Notes: generated by a model from the letters alone, not told the origin. A DNA stretch of 64,000 nt from Liquidambar formosana (GCA_039720395.1 JBBPBK010000112.1:186001-250000), one strand, 5' to 3'; shown: positions 34,288-46,492, counted from the stretch's first letter. A program made the numbers and translations.

Positions 34288-35754
34288 GCCATGTCAGCTT
34301 CAGCCCAAATTTGACCCCTTCGACTTCCAAATGTGTTTCAGGGCCCAAATCAACTCCGATTTTGACGAAACGAAAGCCAAAACGACCGTGTTTCGAAGGG
34401 GAATGTAATTTGAGTCACTTGAGGGAAAGAAACCCTAGCCATGGCTGCATGGTTGGGCCCTACAAAGGTGGTTAACCGCTATGCCTCACCATCGCTTAGC
34501 TTAGGTATGCACATAGGGTCGCACCGAATGCTCTCTAATTTGAAATTCAACCTCCCTAAACACATTTGGGGATGAAATTAAGACCAATCAAGGTCAAATG
34601 AGTAGTCATAGAGTGAAAATCATGAACCAATTCGGGCTATCCCGAAGTAGGTCTCTTAGCCAACCTGAGCCTTGCTGAGCCATTCTAATCCCGAACCTTC
34701 AATTCATCGAATCGAACCCACAAATACCTCAAATACAACCATATGAACTCCAGTTGGCAACTTGGAGATCATTTCAAGGTCAAATGGAAAGTTTGTGATC
34801 AAAAAGACGATTATGCCCCTCAAGTCACAAAAGTTCTTATTAACCTTCAAGATCAACTCCAAATCGAACCAAAATTCATACACACCATCCTTAGGACCCT
34901 GGAAACTCAATGCAAAAGACTAGACTCAAAAAGACACATGCAATGACAAACCCTAGCTAAGGTGACAAAAATGGGGTGTGACATCTGCCACGACAGTGTT
35001 TGGAAATAACCCAACCAATCTCTTAAAGAGAATGGCCCAGGGAGTTCAACTCAGCACAGACAGAAGTGCTGGGGCTTGTATAGATTAATGGTAGTAGGAG
35101 ATAGAAAATTCAAGTGCTCGAGCAGCCACATTTGCAATAAAAAGGGGTTACCTCCTAAAGGCACTTTAAGGTTGCCATGAACCTCATCTAAACCATTCAA
35201 GGTTTCAGCTAATACCAAGGGAATGATGTTATGTCGCTTGAGAAGAGGGGCAATCAACTCACATATTTGAATAGGGGCTTGAAGAGTGCCAGTGGAGATG
35301 AGAAAGCGACCAATTAAACAAAAAGCGAGTGTACGCTGAATCTAAGGGGTGAAAGTCAGAGTACCTTCGCTATCATGAGCCAAGAATGAGGTTGCTAACT
35401 TCATTAAGTCCACTATATGATCCTTTACAAAGATTGTTACATCCCTCTGAGGAATGCCAAGAAAGTCTGAGAAAGAATCAAGGTAATCCGAGCGAGGTGT
35501 AGGAAGGACAAATTGCCCTGCGGGTGAAACTCCAAACAAAGCACAGAATTCTTCCATGGTTGGGCATAGTTCTTCATAATTGGATTGAAAGACATGGATT
35601 TAAGGATCCTAGAAATATGTAGCAGCAGTGAGGAGAGTCGTCTCAAGCTTCATATACCTTATAGAGAGCAATGGTTCTAAACCGAAGCGCCTAAACTCAG
35701 TTTTGTCTTTGACAGCCATGACTGCCAAAAACCCTCTTAAGAATTCATCCAAGG

Positions 35755-38568
35755 TGTCACACCCCATTTTTGCACCACCTTACTAGGGCTCATCATTTCA
35801 TGCATGTTTTTGTTTTGTTTTTGAGTCTAGTCACTTGCATTAGTTTTCTAGAGTCACAAGGACAATGGATATGAATTTTGGTTCAAATTGGAGTTGATCT
35901 TGAGGGATAATAAGAGCTTTTGTGACTTGAGGGGCATAATCGTCTTTTAAGTCCCAAACTTTTCATTTGACCTTGGAATGATCTCCAAATTGTCAATTGG
36001 AGTTCATATGGATGCATAAGAGGTATTTTTAGTGTCAATTTGGTAAGTCAATGGCTCGGGATTAAAATGGCTCGATGTAGTTCAAGTTGGTTAATTGACC
36101 CTTCCTTGGGTTAGCTCTAATTGACTCACAATTACCAACCAAATCTTTTCAAATTGACTTTCATTAGTCATCATTTTGTACCGGTTGTCATCTTAAGTCC
36201 CGTGGCCCTGATGATGATTTTAGTGTGGTTATTTACGGATTATCCTTGAAGAATTAGTGCGAATCACAGCATGAGATTTTTGGTTAAAATGAAAAGAAAA
36301 TTATTTTATTAAATTAGCCATTTTTATCATGACACTAACACGTGTACGTATGTGATGAGTGTGTGTACGCACATTCGATACATGTGCATGCGTGTTAGCG
36401 GTCAGTCTCCCAATTTTTATAAAAGACAATTTCCTTTTCCTATTCAGATTAGAAGTCTTTTATCATTATAAAATACCTTTTGATTATTCTCCAAAGAAAC
36501 CTAGTCCAGGAAGGAAAGGGAAACTCCAGATTTCAGCTATAAATACTCTCTTAATGTCTTTAAACAAGGAAAAGGAGAAGAGGGTTTGGAGGGAGTGAAA
36601 TTCGTCATAATTCAGCAGCAGATTTTCTGAAAACCAGCAGTCGTATTTTAATCATAACTTTTTCATCCAAAGTCAGAATTTGATGAAATTGGTCTTGTTA
36701 GAAAGATAATTCAATTCTCTACAACTTTGTATTTCACAAGCTTTGTCCAAATCCAACGTTTTCATACCCAAAAACGCGATTGAAGTTGCTGCTACTGCAA
36801 AGTGACGAGAATCACTTTTTCTTTTCTCTTGTTCTCTTTTTGTTTTCTATTTCTTTTCAAAGTTGAGTGAGTTTTGATCTCTTTGCTGTGATACCACTTT
36901 GACAAAGAGGAGGATTCGTGTTGGTTTGATTCACTCTAAAGACCTGAGGAGCCACGAACAATTACAAACACAAGGGGAGCCACTTCCTAAGGTATTCTCC
37001 TTCTCTATTCAAGCTTAAACTAGGTTCTCATATGGGTTAGGCTTATTGCATGTTAAAGGTGACTTTTTTATCATGTATTAACACTCTAGCTAGTTAATAT
37101 ACATGGAATATCTATTTTTTATCTACTGTTTAGCATGCTTTAGGGCTGTCCTTTAGGTTTTTAATGCATAGTTATGATTCTTGTGCTCCTGTTTGTCCTT
37201 GTGCTAGGATTAGTGTCATTGCATGTTAGAGTTAGGATTTTCATCATGTTATATTGCTTTAGTTAGTTAATATGCATGATTTAATTTCTGTTTAGTTTGG
37301 TTAGTTAATATGCATGATTTAATTTCTGTTTAGTTTGGTTTTAGCATGATTAAAGTATGTTTTGTATGTTTTTAAGCATATTTGTGAGTTTAGGGTTTTA
37401 GAGTCATTGTTTCGTGTTTGTTTTCATATAGCATGATAAAGTAGACTTTTTTTATTTGGTTTTTCTTCGTGTTTGCTGTATATGTTTTTCATATGGAGTA
37501 AACATGATAGTTTTGCATGCATGTTAGTATGTTTTAGGGTTTTTATGCATGATATGGTTCTAGGAATATGTTAGGACTTATTATTGTTCGCTGTGTTGCT
37601 GTTAGCATGCTTAGTGGATGATTTTTAGGCCATAATACTATTCTGTCCAGATTTGCATGTTAGTGTTTTTGCATGGTTTTGAGCACTTGTAAGGGTGCAA
37701 ATAGGTGTGGTATTTGTCCTATGGCAAATAGGGCTGCTTATGTCTGAAATGGCTAAATGCTTGGAGCTAATTGCGCTCAGGTAAGTGGGTGTGAAGGTGC
37801 CCCAATTCACCTTTCTTCTTAACTCATTCTCTTCTCCCTATCTAGGGTTAATTTTTAATACAAGTCCTATGGTTTAATTAGAGGTTTCCTTAACCAACAA
37901 AATTCTGGTTTTTATTAAAGTTTCCATTTTGTGGATTTCTTTCCTAAAATCAAACTTTCTATCAAATTCAACTCTTTTGATCAAATAAGGAAACCTAGGG
38001 TTTTAACCATAGGTTTATATTAGGTCTTAACCCTAATTCTAATCGAACTACGTGGACTTTGATCCATGTATTTCGTTGCATGGTACGTAGGCGCTCTTCG
38101 TGAGGCTCAAGTCCGTTCTAGGATCCAAGCATCCTAGGTTTATTTATGTTTTCTTTTCTTCTTTTTATTTTCTGTTTTTATTTGCTTATTATGCATGGAT
38201 GGATGAATGAAATATATGATATGCATGCAATTCTTGTGATGATATACATGCTGATTTTTGTATGGAAAGACTTTAATTTAGCCCAAATGAACTGAGAGAC
38301 CGAAAGGGTGACATGGGTGCCTATAGGCTTTGCCTAGAACCTTCCCATGTCATAACTTAGCCTCCGAATCCCCGATTTCTTTGGTTTTCAAAAGATTGGT
38401 TTTTGCCTTTCCTTTTTTATGGAGTCATTCAAATTGTTTTCCTAAAACAAACTATTTTTAGGGTTTTCCTTGTTTCCTTTAAAAAATAAGGTGGGGACTC
38501 CTTTCCTTTTTCTTTTTCAAACCCACTTTCTTTTCAATCCCTCGTGGGCCCAATTTCCGGGGTTCACA
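35755..38568 (+). mobile_element. Solo LTR C (2814 bp), a third Tat/Ogre family
   Basis: Starts TGTCACACCCC at 35755, ends GGGGTTCACA at 38568, with TSD caagg at 35750-35754 and 38569-38573. It has a TATA box (gctataaatac, ~36537), a 130-nt exon-like segment (37651-37780) and the ACGTAGG block (38048-38138). A 38-bp direct duplication is at ~37262-37338. It is inserted after codon 4 of antisense gene 2. Confidence 0.9.
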
Positions 38569-38627
38569 CAAGGCTTCCATAATTATTTTCAATGAAAATA
38601 AGTGAGTTAGAAGGCTTCCCTCATGTG

Positions 38628-38759
38628 CTTTTATAGGGAAAAGGTCACAAATTCGAGTCCTAGAAGGAGTAGAATCGTCAAAATAGCAAAAAACCCTAAA
38701 AAATCATGAAAAAACACGTCAACCTCGGGTAACCGTCCGGGGCCAGATGGTCACCCGAG
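38628..38759 (-). promoter_or_regulatory. Putative promoter of antisense gene 2
   Basis: Short palindrome with arms CTCGGGTAACC (38724-38734) and GGTCACCCGAG (38749-38759), followed on the minus strand after ~88 bp by a TATA box (ctataaaag, 38628-38636). The ATG is ~50 bp further. The arms match those in the LTRs. Confidence 0.5.
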
Positions 38760-39481
38760 GCCCCCGCCTTGTTTTGCCTTGTTTCGCCTGGTTTTGCCTA
38801 TTTTCGCTTTCGGATGGCCTTTTTAGGCCATTTTCACTCCTATAAGTTCACATTGACTCAAATTTTCATAAGAAGGGCACCACAACATCATCATGATAGA
38901 TTCAAAAAAGCACCACAAGTATCCATAATAAGGGTTAAAGAAGTTGGTTTAAGGTTATAATTACAAAACATAGCATGAAATGCAAGAAGATAACCATTGT
39001 TTCATTGTTTTCACAATCCCAACAAGGAAGTAAATGAACTTAGCGAGTCCCAAAGCTTCTTTTGTAGCTCGGCCCAGCTCCGTCACGACCCCCACGAGGT
39101 GTTCTAGGAGGGCGCATTGACGGTGGCGGCTGCATAGACAAAGTCCATTGCAAAGAAGCTAAGTATAAGAATAGGGTTCGTTGAAAACCTCAAATGAAAA
39201 CTTTAAATAGGTTGAACAATTACTATGACATTCAGACAGGCTTCCGCAATGGATTTGGCTAAGCTCATCCTCACAGGGTCACGCCTCAAGCCCTCATTAA
39301 GATCAATGAACTCTTGGGCATATGCCGCAGGCACCTAGGATAATCAATAAGATTAAATTGAAGGTAATACTGAAAGAAAGAAAGAAATACCCATAAAAAG
39401 AACTCACATATTCTCAATTTGGGTCGATCCTAGGGGATTCATCAAATGCGGGATGGGTGATGGCGGTCTTGACAAAGTCCG

Positions 39482-41816
39482 TGTCACGCCCCAAAAATAG
39501 CCTTACTTAAGCCTAATGTGGCGATAACAGTTCAAAAACCTTACCTATACATTCATGAAGCGAAGTCATTCTGATAATATTACATAACTTAGCACAAAAC
39601 ATTATTGTTCGATATTACATAACATAAAAGTTCCAAATTACATTCTTTAAATAAAGCAAAATAAATACTAATTCTAAATAGCAAGCTCCTTCTCCCATGT
39701 TTTCCTCAACTGCTCACAAATTTCCAGATCTTGAAAAATTTTTTATTAATAAAAGGGTGAGCAAACCACAGCTCGGTGAGATAATTCCTCTTTGAACAAC
39801 CAACATGAGTCTAATATGATTTATCATGCATAGGCAAGTATTTTGTAATATTCATGAGTTAATAATGCCTTTCTCGCATATAAAAATTTTCGCACATACC
39901 TGTGCCTCTATTGCCTCTCGCAACCTGCAAAACAAATAATCACAGTATACCTGTCTACTCATACAGGATACACTGTCTACGACCACAGCACACACCTCTC
40001 ATTATGTGTGTATACTACCCCACTGGCCTCTTGCCCTAAAAAATGGAGTAGCATATTAGTGCACTAACTGTCAGGCTTTCTCAACCCGGTCGTCTCATCT
40101 CAACATCTCAACATTTCAATCTCAATTACAAATATAAGCAACTTCACATAAACATTTCATACAATAGATTCATACATGTTATTACATGTATTAATTATCA
40201 CAGAGCTCAATATATGGATGATACTTTCATACATGTGTGCAAATTAACCTCAATAGTATGTCAACATCCATTCCCGTTATAGAATATGAATATGCATGCT
40301 CATGCATTATCATTCATGTTATGTTCTACTACCATTAACAATCTAAGTCAAACTACTCAACATAAATCTTAATGCCAGATATTCAATTTGGGATAATTTG
40401 AAATTTTCATAAACTTAGAGGCTATATTGCAAATACAAAAATTATGAGGACTATGATGACATCATAGAAATATTAATAAAAAGTCCCTAAAGTGTTTTAC
40501 TTCTCACCAATATCTCATAGGTTCAAACAGAACTCAATTTGGAATCCATTTGACCTATTTTTAGTACGTAGGGTATAATAGTCATTTTACAAGTGAATAA
40601 AATAATGCTCAAAATAAAAATATTCATTTTGCCTCACAATATCCTCATATAGATTTTGTTGATATGAATCCAATGTTTCAAATGGTAACTTAATCGGAAT
40701 CCAATACACTTTGTTTAAGGTAGTCAAAGTTTGAAAACAAACTACATAAAAGGGTTATAATATCCTAATTTTTGAAACCCACGTTATCACAATCAAATGG
40801 TTACAAAATTGTAAATATAGGTTTCTAGTATTTTTATATGATTTTAAAAAATATTTTTAGCTCCAAAGGTCCACGTGGCCTATGGTACACCCTGCCACAC
40901 CTAACCAACCTGCACATCTTCTTCCCCGTGCAACTACAAAAACCAGTGCTGTTCACATTTTTTTTTCAACTAATTATCCAAACTGTAAAAATTCATAACT
41001 AATTCATTTCTTAACCTTTTTCGATGATTTAAAAGCCCATTTTGTTTAATTTGTCATGTAGAATATTATAAAAATATCAGAAAAATTAAATGAGTTACGA
41101 ATTCATACAATTTTTTATATTTTTGTTTCAGGTTGTCCTATTTATTTCTCACAACCTACATAGTATTAAAGGCTAAGATTTATACAAAAGCTTCTCTATA
41201 GTATCATAAAACTATGGTAAAAATTTCATGAAGTTTCATTTACTGTGCATAGAGAACCAATCAAACAAAGTATGAGGGAAGCCATTGATGCTTCTTTGAA
41301 GCTCCAAAAATTATCCAAACATCAATCAATCCTCATGAAAATTTTAGAACCTATCCTATATCATTTAAAGAAGAAAAATCGCACCTTAGGTTTGTAGAAA
41401 AATGTTTTGAAACTTTCTTGGTTTGAGCTCCCTTTTTTCTCCTTGTTTCTTTCTCTCTATTTCTCTCTTTTGTTGCACTCTCTTAGCAGCCCAAAATAGC
41501 ACGAAAATGAGCTGAAAATTAGCCCTTTTATACCCCCTCAAGTCAAAGGAAGTCTCCCCTCATTAATTTATGAAGATTCTTCTCTATCCCTTTGTCCCCA
41601 AGCAATCCATTTTCTTTTTCTCCAAGCAAATGTGGCTGATTTGTTGGTTTTGTTTTTTTTTGTTTTGCTTTTATTTTTCAGCAATTCATAAAATTTAGCC
41701 ACCTATCCCCTCCCATGTAAGCAATGACCTCATCTTAAGGATTAATTACGTCATTAATCCTATTATAATAAGTTAGTAAATTTATAATTAGAGTGGCAAA
41801 TATTTGGGTTATCACA
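39482..41816 (-). mobile_element. Solo LTR G (2335 bp) of another LTR element
   Basis: On the minus strand it starts TGTGATAACCC (41816) and ends GGGGCGTGACA (39482). Flanks gtccg (39477-39481) and gttcg (41817-41821) are a TSD with one C/T change. The ends resemble those of element E, suggesting a chromovirus-type gypsy LTR. It sits in an exon of the PMD gene. Confidence 0.8.
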
Positions 41817-43474
41817 GTTCGACCCGCAGGACAAATCAATGGACCAATTAGGCTGAGGCAAGGGCAATGACCTATCCCCCTCTATTTCATCTTTTTCAAA
41901 GCCAAGAATCACCCCTGAGCCCACTGTCGAGCTATGCCCTCTTGCTCGTCGACCCTGCAAGTGTTTATCTATCAAATAAAGTCTCTATCAAAAGAAAAGG
42001 TTAGGAAAGCGTCAAAAACTTACCCCTTGAGGAGGGAGACCTGTCACCCTGGGCCTCATCAGATATTGATGACAGAAAGTGTCGTACACAATGTCAGGAG
42101 AAGTGAACTCCTCCGCATCCCAACCCCTCAAAGCATCCCACAACTGCTCCCCCTCCATCAAGTTAGCATGCCTCATGTTAAGTGGTGGAGGCATTGGAGC
42201 CATAGCTGCATTCACATCACCCATGATCTGTCGTAAGACTCGCTCCCCCAAGTACCAGTACCTACCCACGGGGCCTTCCAAAAGCATCCTCTTGCCAATC
42301 AGCATCAAACTAGAAATGCATCGCTTGGATAGCATTGGCACCCATATCTTCTAGGGATCCCATTCAATCTGTTCAAAAATCCAAAATGAGAAATCGAAAG
42401 TAAAAAGAAAAGAAAAGAATAGGGAGAGAATTTCACCATGTCAGCTATCAGGCTTGCTAGATAAGCTCTAGTATAGGCGTAATCATGCCGATTCGCCGCT
42501 TAGAAGGATACATAAGTGGGAGAGTAATTCTTGAGGGTAGGCCATTCAATGGTTTCCTCAGCAAGGGATGGGCGACATAGGTTGAGGTACTCATAGCACC
42601 AAACCTGTCAAGAGTTGAGAAAAGAGTCAAAAAAAGAAAGGAAAATATAAGAAAGAGTGAAAATAAATAAAAGGGAAGTAGCATTACCTCCCAAACAAAA
42701 GGCATCCCTCTAAAGTCCTTGGTAACACCGCGTGACATGTCACACATTGTGCGGTACATAGTGGCTAGAGCAGCCCCTCCCCAGTTGAATTTCCTAATCT
42801 TGCCAACATCTTCCATGCTTGCAATAACAGCTAAAGGGGCTAGGTTGCCCGTACCAGCAAAGAATGTGCATGAGATCATGTAAAGAAGGAATGCTCTTGT
42901 AATGCAATCGGGGCTCGGACCCTCGTTCTCCCTTTGCTTTGCAAATTTGTTGAAAAGCCAGGTGTGATGCACCACTTTCTTGATTACCTCAACTTCCATT
43001 CCAAGGTAAGCTAGGAGATAATCCTCATCTGTGGATGCCTCTTCATAAAATTCCAAGCTCTTACCCTTAATGCTCAAGCCCGTGATCATGGTAAAGTCCT
43101 TGGGGGTTAAAGTCATCTCCCCAAAACCGAAATGGAATGTGTTGGTGGTGTCCCACCATAGTTCAAACAAGGCTAGCAAGGCTTGCCTATCACATTGATC
43201 ATTCCACAAAGAATCTAGGAATGGACCAAAACCGGTCTTTTCGACATGGCTCTTGGCTATAGGTTGGAAGTTTTCCATGTTCCACCACCATTCAATAAGT
43301 CCTTTGATAGAGGACCTAGTGCGCATGTCCTGAAAGTTGGGCTATAGCCGTTGAAAATACTTTAAGAGTTAGTTGAAAGAACATGGAAATAATAAGCTTA
43401 CATTAGCAATTGGTTTCAAATTGCTTTCTAAAAGATGTCAAGCAGTTGCTTTTATTCATGAAATAAATTGCTAA

Positions 43475-43800
43475 AGAGTGTTTATGAGTTTACTTGTTCA
43501 TATGCCTTAAATTGGCAAGGATTGAACACTTTTTTATCACTTGGGCATTTTATCGAACACTTGGCAGGTGACACCTCCCAAGCCTTGAAACAAAAGAATT
43601 TTGTATGATCAATCCTTGCTAAATCATAGCATATTACTCACTTGAGTGTTTACTTGTTGATATACATTGATTTGGTAAAGACTGAACATCTTTATTTCAC
43701 TTGGGCATTTTATCGAACACTTGGTGGGTGGCATTTTTCAAGCTTTCAAATGAAAAGGATTTGTGTGTTCAATCCTTGCCAAATCAAGGGATATCACTTA
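43475..43800. repeat. ~160-bp duplication in intron 1 of the antisense PMD gene
   Basis: The string cacttgggcattttatcgaacacttgg occurs at ~43538 and ~43698, within two diverged tandem copies of a ~160-bp unit. Confidence 0.65.
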
Positions 43801-44295
43801 ACAACCCAAGGGGTATTCAAAAGAAGTAGATGGGAACGCAATTTCATCAAAAGAATCGAAAGATTCAAAAGAAAGTGTTTAAGTTGGGTAAACTTACTTC
43901 TTGCTGGGAATGGAGGAATGAGAGATGCTTGTCGGGTTCGAACAACACCCTATCTTGTGGAGCATCATAGAGTGGTGCCTTGTACTTGCTTTTGACCCCA
44001 TAGAATGGGTACTTGGTGCTTGAGTCCTTGCTAGATGACATTCTTGATGATGGAGTTGGGTTTGTGAAAAATGGGTTTGATTTGGTTTGATTTCCAAAGA
44101 TGATGTGAATTGGTTGTTTTGATTGTTAAATAGGCTTGGTTTGTTGTTATTTGATGTGCATTTGATGTTTGGTTTGATTTTTTTTGAAGTAGGAATGAGA
44201 GAATGAGAGATGGAGAAGATGGAATCAGAGTTTAGAGAGAGAAACTCTCTGATTTTCGGGTTAGGAGAATGTGGGAATGAATGTGCAAGAGATGG

Positions 44296-44408
44296 GTTTT
44301 ATAGACCCAGAATTTTTCAATGGTGGGCTCGGGTAGCAGTCCCCCCTTGGACGGTTAGCTGTCTTGCCCTGGACGGCTGACCATCTGAGGGCAGATGGTC
44401 ACCCTAGC
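44296..44408 (-). promoter_or_regulatory. Putative promoter of the antisense PMD gene
   Basis: GC-rich palindrome with arms CTCGGGTAGCA (44328-44338) and GGTCACCCTAG (44398-44408), with gacggttagctgtc and gacggctgacc inside as in the LTRs. A TATA box (tctataaaa, 44296-44304) follows after 24 bp on the minus strand. A CT-rich leader and ATG (44041) come next. Confidence 0.55.
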
Positions 44409-44860
44409 TCGCTTTGCCCGTTTGCCCCGTCTCGCGTGCTTGCGACCTCTAAACTTCTCCAAATTGACTTTATGTTCAATCCTTGAGCTATGGGTTGAAT
44501 ATATCTCCCAAGTTTATCAAGTTTCAATGAAATTTTTGAATCTTGGGTGATTGTATTTACCCACATAACGAGGAATTGTTATGGCTATGATAAATAGCTT
44601 TCTCATGAAATGAGCTTGGTGTTGAATAGATTGACTTTCAAGCCTTGAAATTCAATTCTCTATATGATGATAGTGATATCATATCATGTGATAAAGATAA
44701 TTTCACATGAAATGACTTGCTAATCATGTGATAAAGATAACTTCACATGAGATGACGATTCATGAGTTATGCTAGTTACGAAGTAACTTGCTATCTTTGT
44801 GAAAATGGCATGAAATGCACTTTGTTTTTCAATCAATTGACTTTCAAATCAATGTTATAT

Positions 44861-45740
44861 CATGTGATAAAGATAATTTCACATGAAATGACATGAAATA
44901 AGCTTGGTTTTCAATCAATTAACTCTCATTTCAATGTCATTTCATGTGATAAAGACAATTTCACGTGAAATGATAAGAAATGAACTTGATTTTGAGTTGA
45001 ATGACTCTCAATACATTGTCATTTCATGTGATAAAGACAATTTCACATGAAATGATAAGAAATGAACTTGATTTTGAGTTAAATGACTTTCAATTCATTA
45101 TCATATCATGTGATAAAGATAATTTCACATGAAATGATAAGAAATGAGCGTAATTTTGAATCAATTAACTTGCAATTGGATCTCATATCATGTGATAATT
45201 TCACATGAAATGATGATTCATGAGTTATGAAATAACTCCCTATCCTTGCTATTTCCACTGAAAGTGGCATGAAATCATGTGATAAAGATAATTTCACATG
45301 AAATGATGATTCACAAGTTATGAAATAGCTCCCTATCCTTGCTATTTCCACTGAAAGTGGCATGAAATCATGTGATAAAGATAATTTCACATGAAATGAT
45401 GATTCACGAGTTATGAAATAACTCCCTATCCTTGCTATTTCCACTGAAAGTGGCATGAAATCATGTGATAAAGATAATTTCACATGAAATGATAATTCAT
45501 GAGTTATGAAATAACTCACTATCTTTGTTATTTCCACTGAAGGTGGCATGAAATCATGTGATAATGATAATTTCACATGAAATGATGATTCACGAGTTAT
45601 GAAATAACTCACTATCTTTACTATTCCGACTGAAAGTGGCATGAAATTATGTAATAACGATAATTTCACATGAAATGATGATTCATGAGTTATGAAATAG
45701 CTCACCATATTTGTTATCCCCAATGAGATTGGCATGAAAT
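44861..45740. repeat. Two-phase tandem array (82-bp units, then 93-bp units) in the 3' region of element B
   Basis: The string catgtgataaag (or close variants) starts at 44861, 44943, 45025, 45107 and 45189, an exact 82-bp period. Then ggcatgaaat starts at 45266, 45359, 45452, 45545, 45638 and 45731, an exact 93-bp period. Both unit types share the inverted pair CATGTGA...TCACATG. Tandem arrays just before the 3' LTR are a known property of Tat/Ogre elements and a source of satellite DNA. Confidence 0.93.
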
Positions 45741-46150
45741 GCACTTAGTTTTGAATTGATGGACATTCAATTTAACGATAATTTCACATAAAATGATGAT
45801 CTATGAGTTTTACTTGTTATGAAATAACTTGTTTTGAGAATTCCAATGCAATTGGCAGGATACCTTGTGATGCACTAGTGCAACTAGTCTCACATCATGA
45901 GAAGACCATGTGGATATCACTAATGCAATTAGTGCATGGTAAAGGCATTTGTATGAGTGCACCAACGAATGTTGGCATGCAATCGATTATTTGCTTCGAT
46001 GAAATCGTCGCGTGCTTGGATATAACGAAGTTTATCCTTGTGGTTCCATTTGAGTTTGTTGGTATTAATGAGATTAATCCATCGAACAAAAATGGGTTGT
46101 TCTTTAATCATTGGCTCACAAGTGAAACTTGTTCACCAATGAAGGGCTTC
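45741..46150. other. End of internal region of element B
   Basis: Non-coding. Only a weak purine stretch (aatgaaggg, 46138-46146) precedes the 3' LTR, so the polypurine tract is poor or decayed. Confidence 0.5.
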
Positions 46151-46492
46151 TGTCACACCCCATTTTTGTCACCTTAGCTAGGACATATCATTTCATGTAG
46201 GATTTTGAGTCCTTTTTGAGTCTAGTCTTTTGCATTGAGCTTCTATGGCATTGAATATCATGTGTATGAATTTTGAAGTGATTTGGAGTTCATTTCGATA
46301 GTCAATAAGAACTTTTGTGACTTTAAGGGCATAATCGTCTTTTAAGCTGTATATTTTCCATTTGACTTTGAAATGAATCCCGAGTCATTTCCTCAAGTTC
46401 ATATGGTTATATACAGTCTATATATAGGTTCAATTTCATAAACTAATGGTTTAAGATCAATTTGGCTCATAATGGTTTGGGTTGGCTAAAAG

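Larger units (their letters stand above)
31513..34983 (-). mobile_element. Solo LTR D (3471 bp), a second Tat/Ogre family
   Basis: Read on the minus strand, it starts TGTCACACCCC (34983) and ends GGGGTCCACA (31513). TSD tctgc occurs at 31508-31512 and 34984-34988. No internal domains. It shares with A/B the start, the conserved block GACGAAA..AAGCCAAAAC..CCGTGTTTCGAAGGGGAA, the palindrome-to-TATA layout, the TTCTGTCCAG acceptor-like signal and the ACGTAGG block, but is otherwise diverged. It sits in antisense gene 2. Confidence 0.9.
30999..38580 (-). pseudogene. Antisense gene 2 of element B: DUF7745-like protein, split by two solo LTRs
   Basis: ATG at 38580-38578. Parts are 38580-38569, 35749-34989 (the junction codons come from one TSD copy each) and 31507-30999. 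With the two solo LTRs and their duplicated targets left out, the total is exactly 429 codons in one frame. Stops occur at about 35609, 35600, 35342 and 35051. Motifs: EELCPTMEEFCALFG, LVLAETLNGLDEVHGN with LLQMWLLEHL, and ILRQMGAMQTIP, which resemble the plant DUF7745 / transposon-associated mobile-domain proteins found antisense in Tat elements. The C-terminus is strongly basic (KKRRLDRERKK). A TATA box (38628-38636) and GC palindrome lie just upstream. Function is unknown. Confidence 0.7.
39040..44041 (-). pseudogene. Antisense gene 1 of element B: intron-bearing plant mobile domain (PMD) gene
   Basis: Minus-strand exons inferred from GT/AG sites with matching phases: 44041-43898, 43329-42688, 42604-42437, 42368-42024, and 41954 onward, interrupted by solo LTR G and resuming at 39476. 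A sixth near 39330-39220 and a last one ending at TAA 39042-39040 are less certain. The second exon carries the plant mobile domain (aminotransferase-like, as in MAIN/MAIL1), with FHFGFGEMTLTPKDFTMITG and FNWGGAALATMYRTMC. Basic, Pro/Gly-rich C-terminus (PPRTPRGGR). Stops at ~42500 (TAA), ~42353 (TAG) and near 39430 (TGA) fit CAA or TGG codons hit by C-to-T or G-to-A change. PMD genes linked to Tat elements are known; their role is unclear. A TATA box and GC palindrome lie upstream. Confidence 0.75.

Noticed and set aside
44861..45740. CRISPR-like array
   Set aside because: Units are direct tandem copies without unique spacers, in a plant retrotransposon.
45106..45744. 212-codon repetitive minus-strand frame
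   Set aside because: The 93-bp tandem repeat equals 31 codons, so an open frame is automatic. It looks like an array, not a gene.
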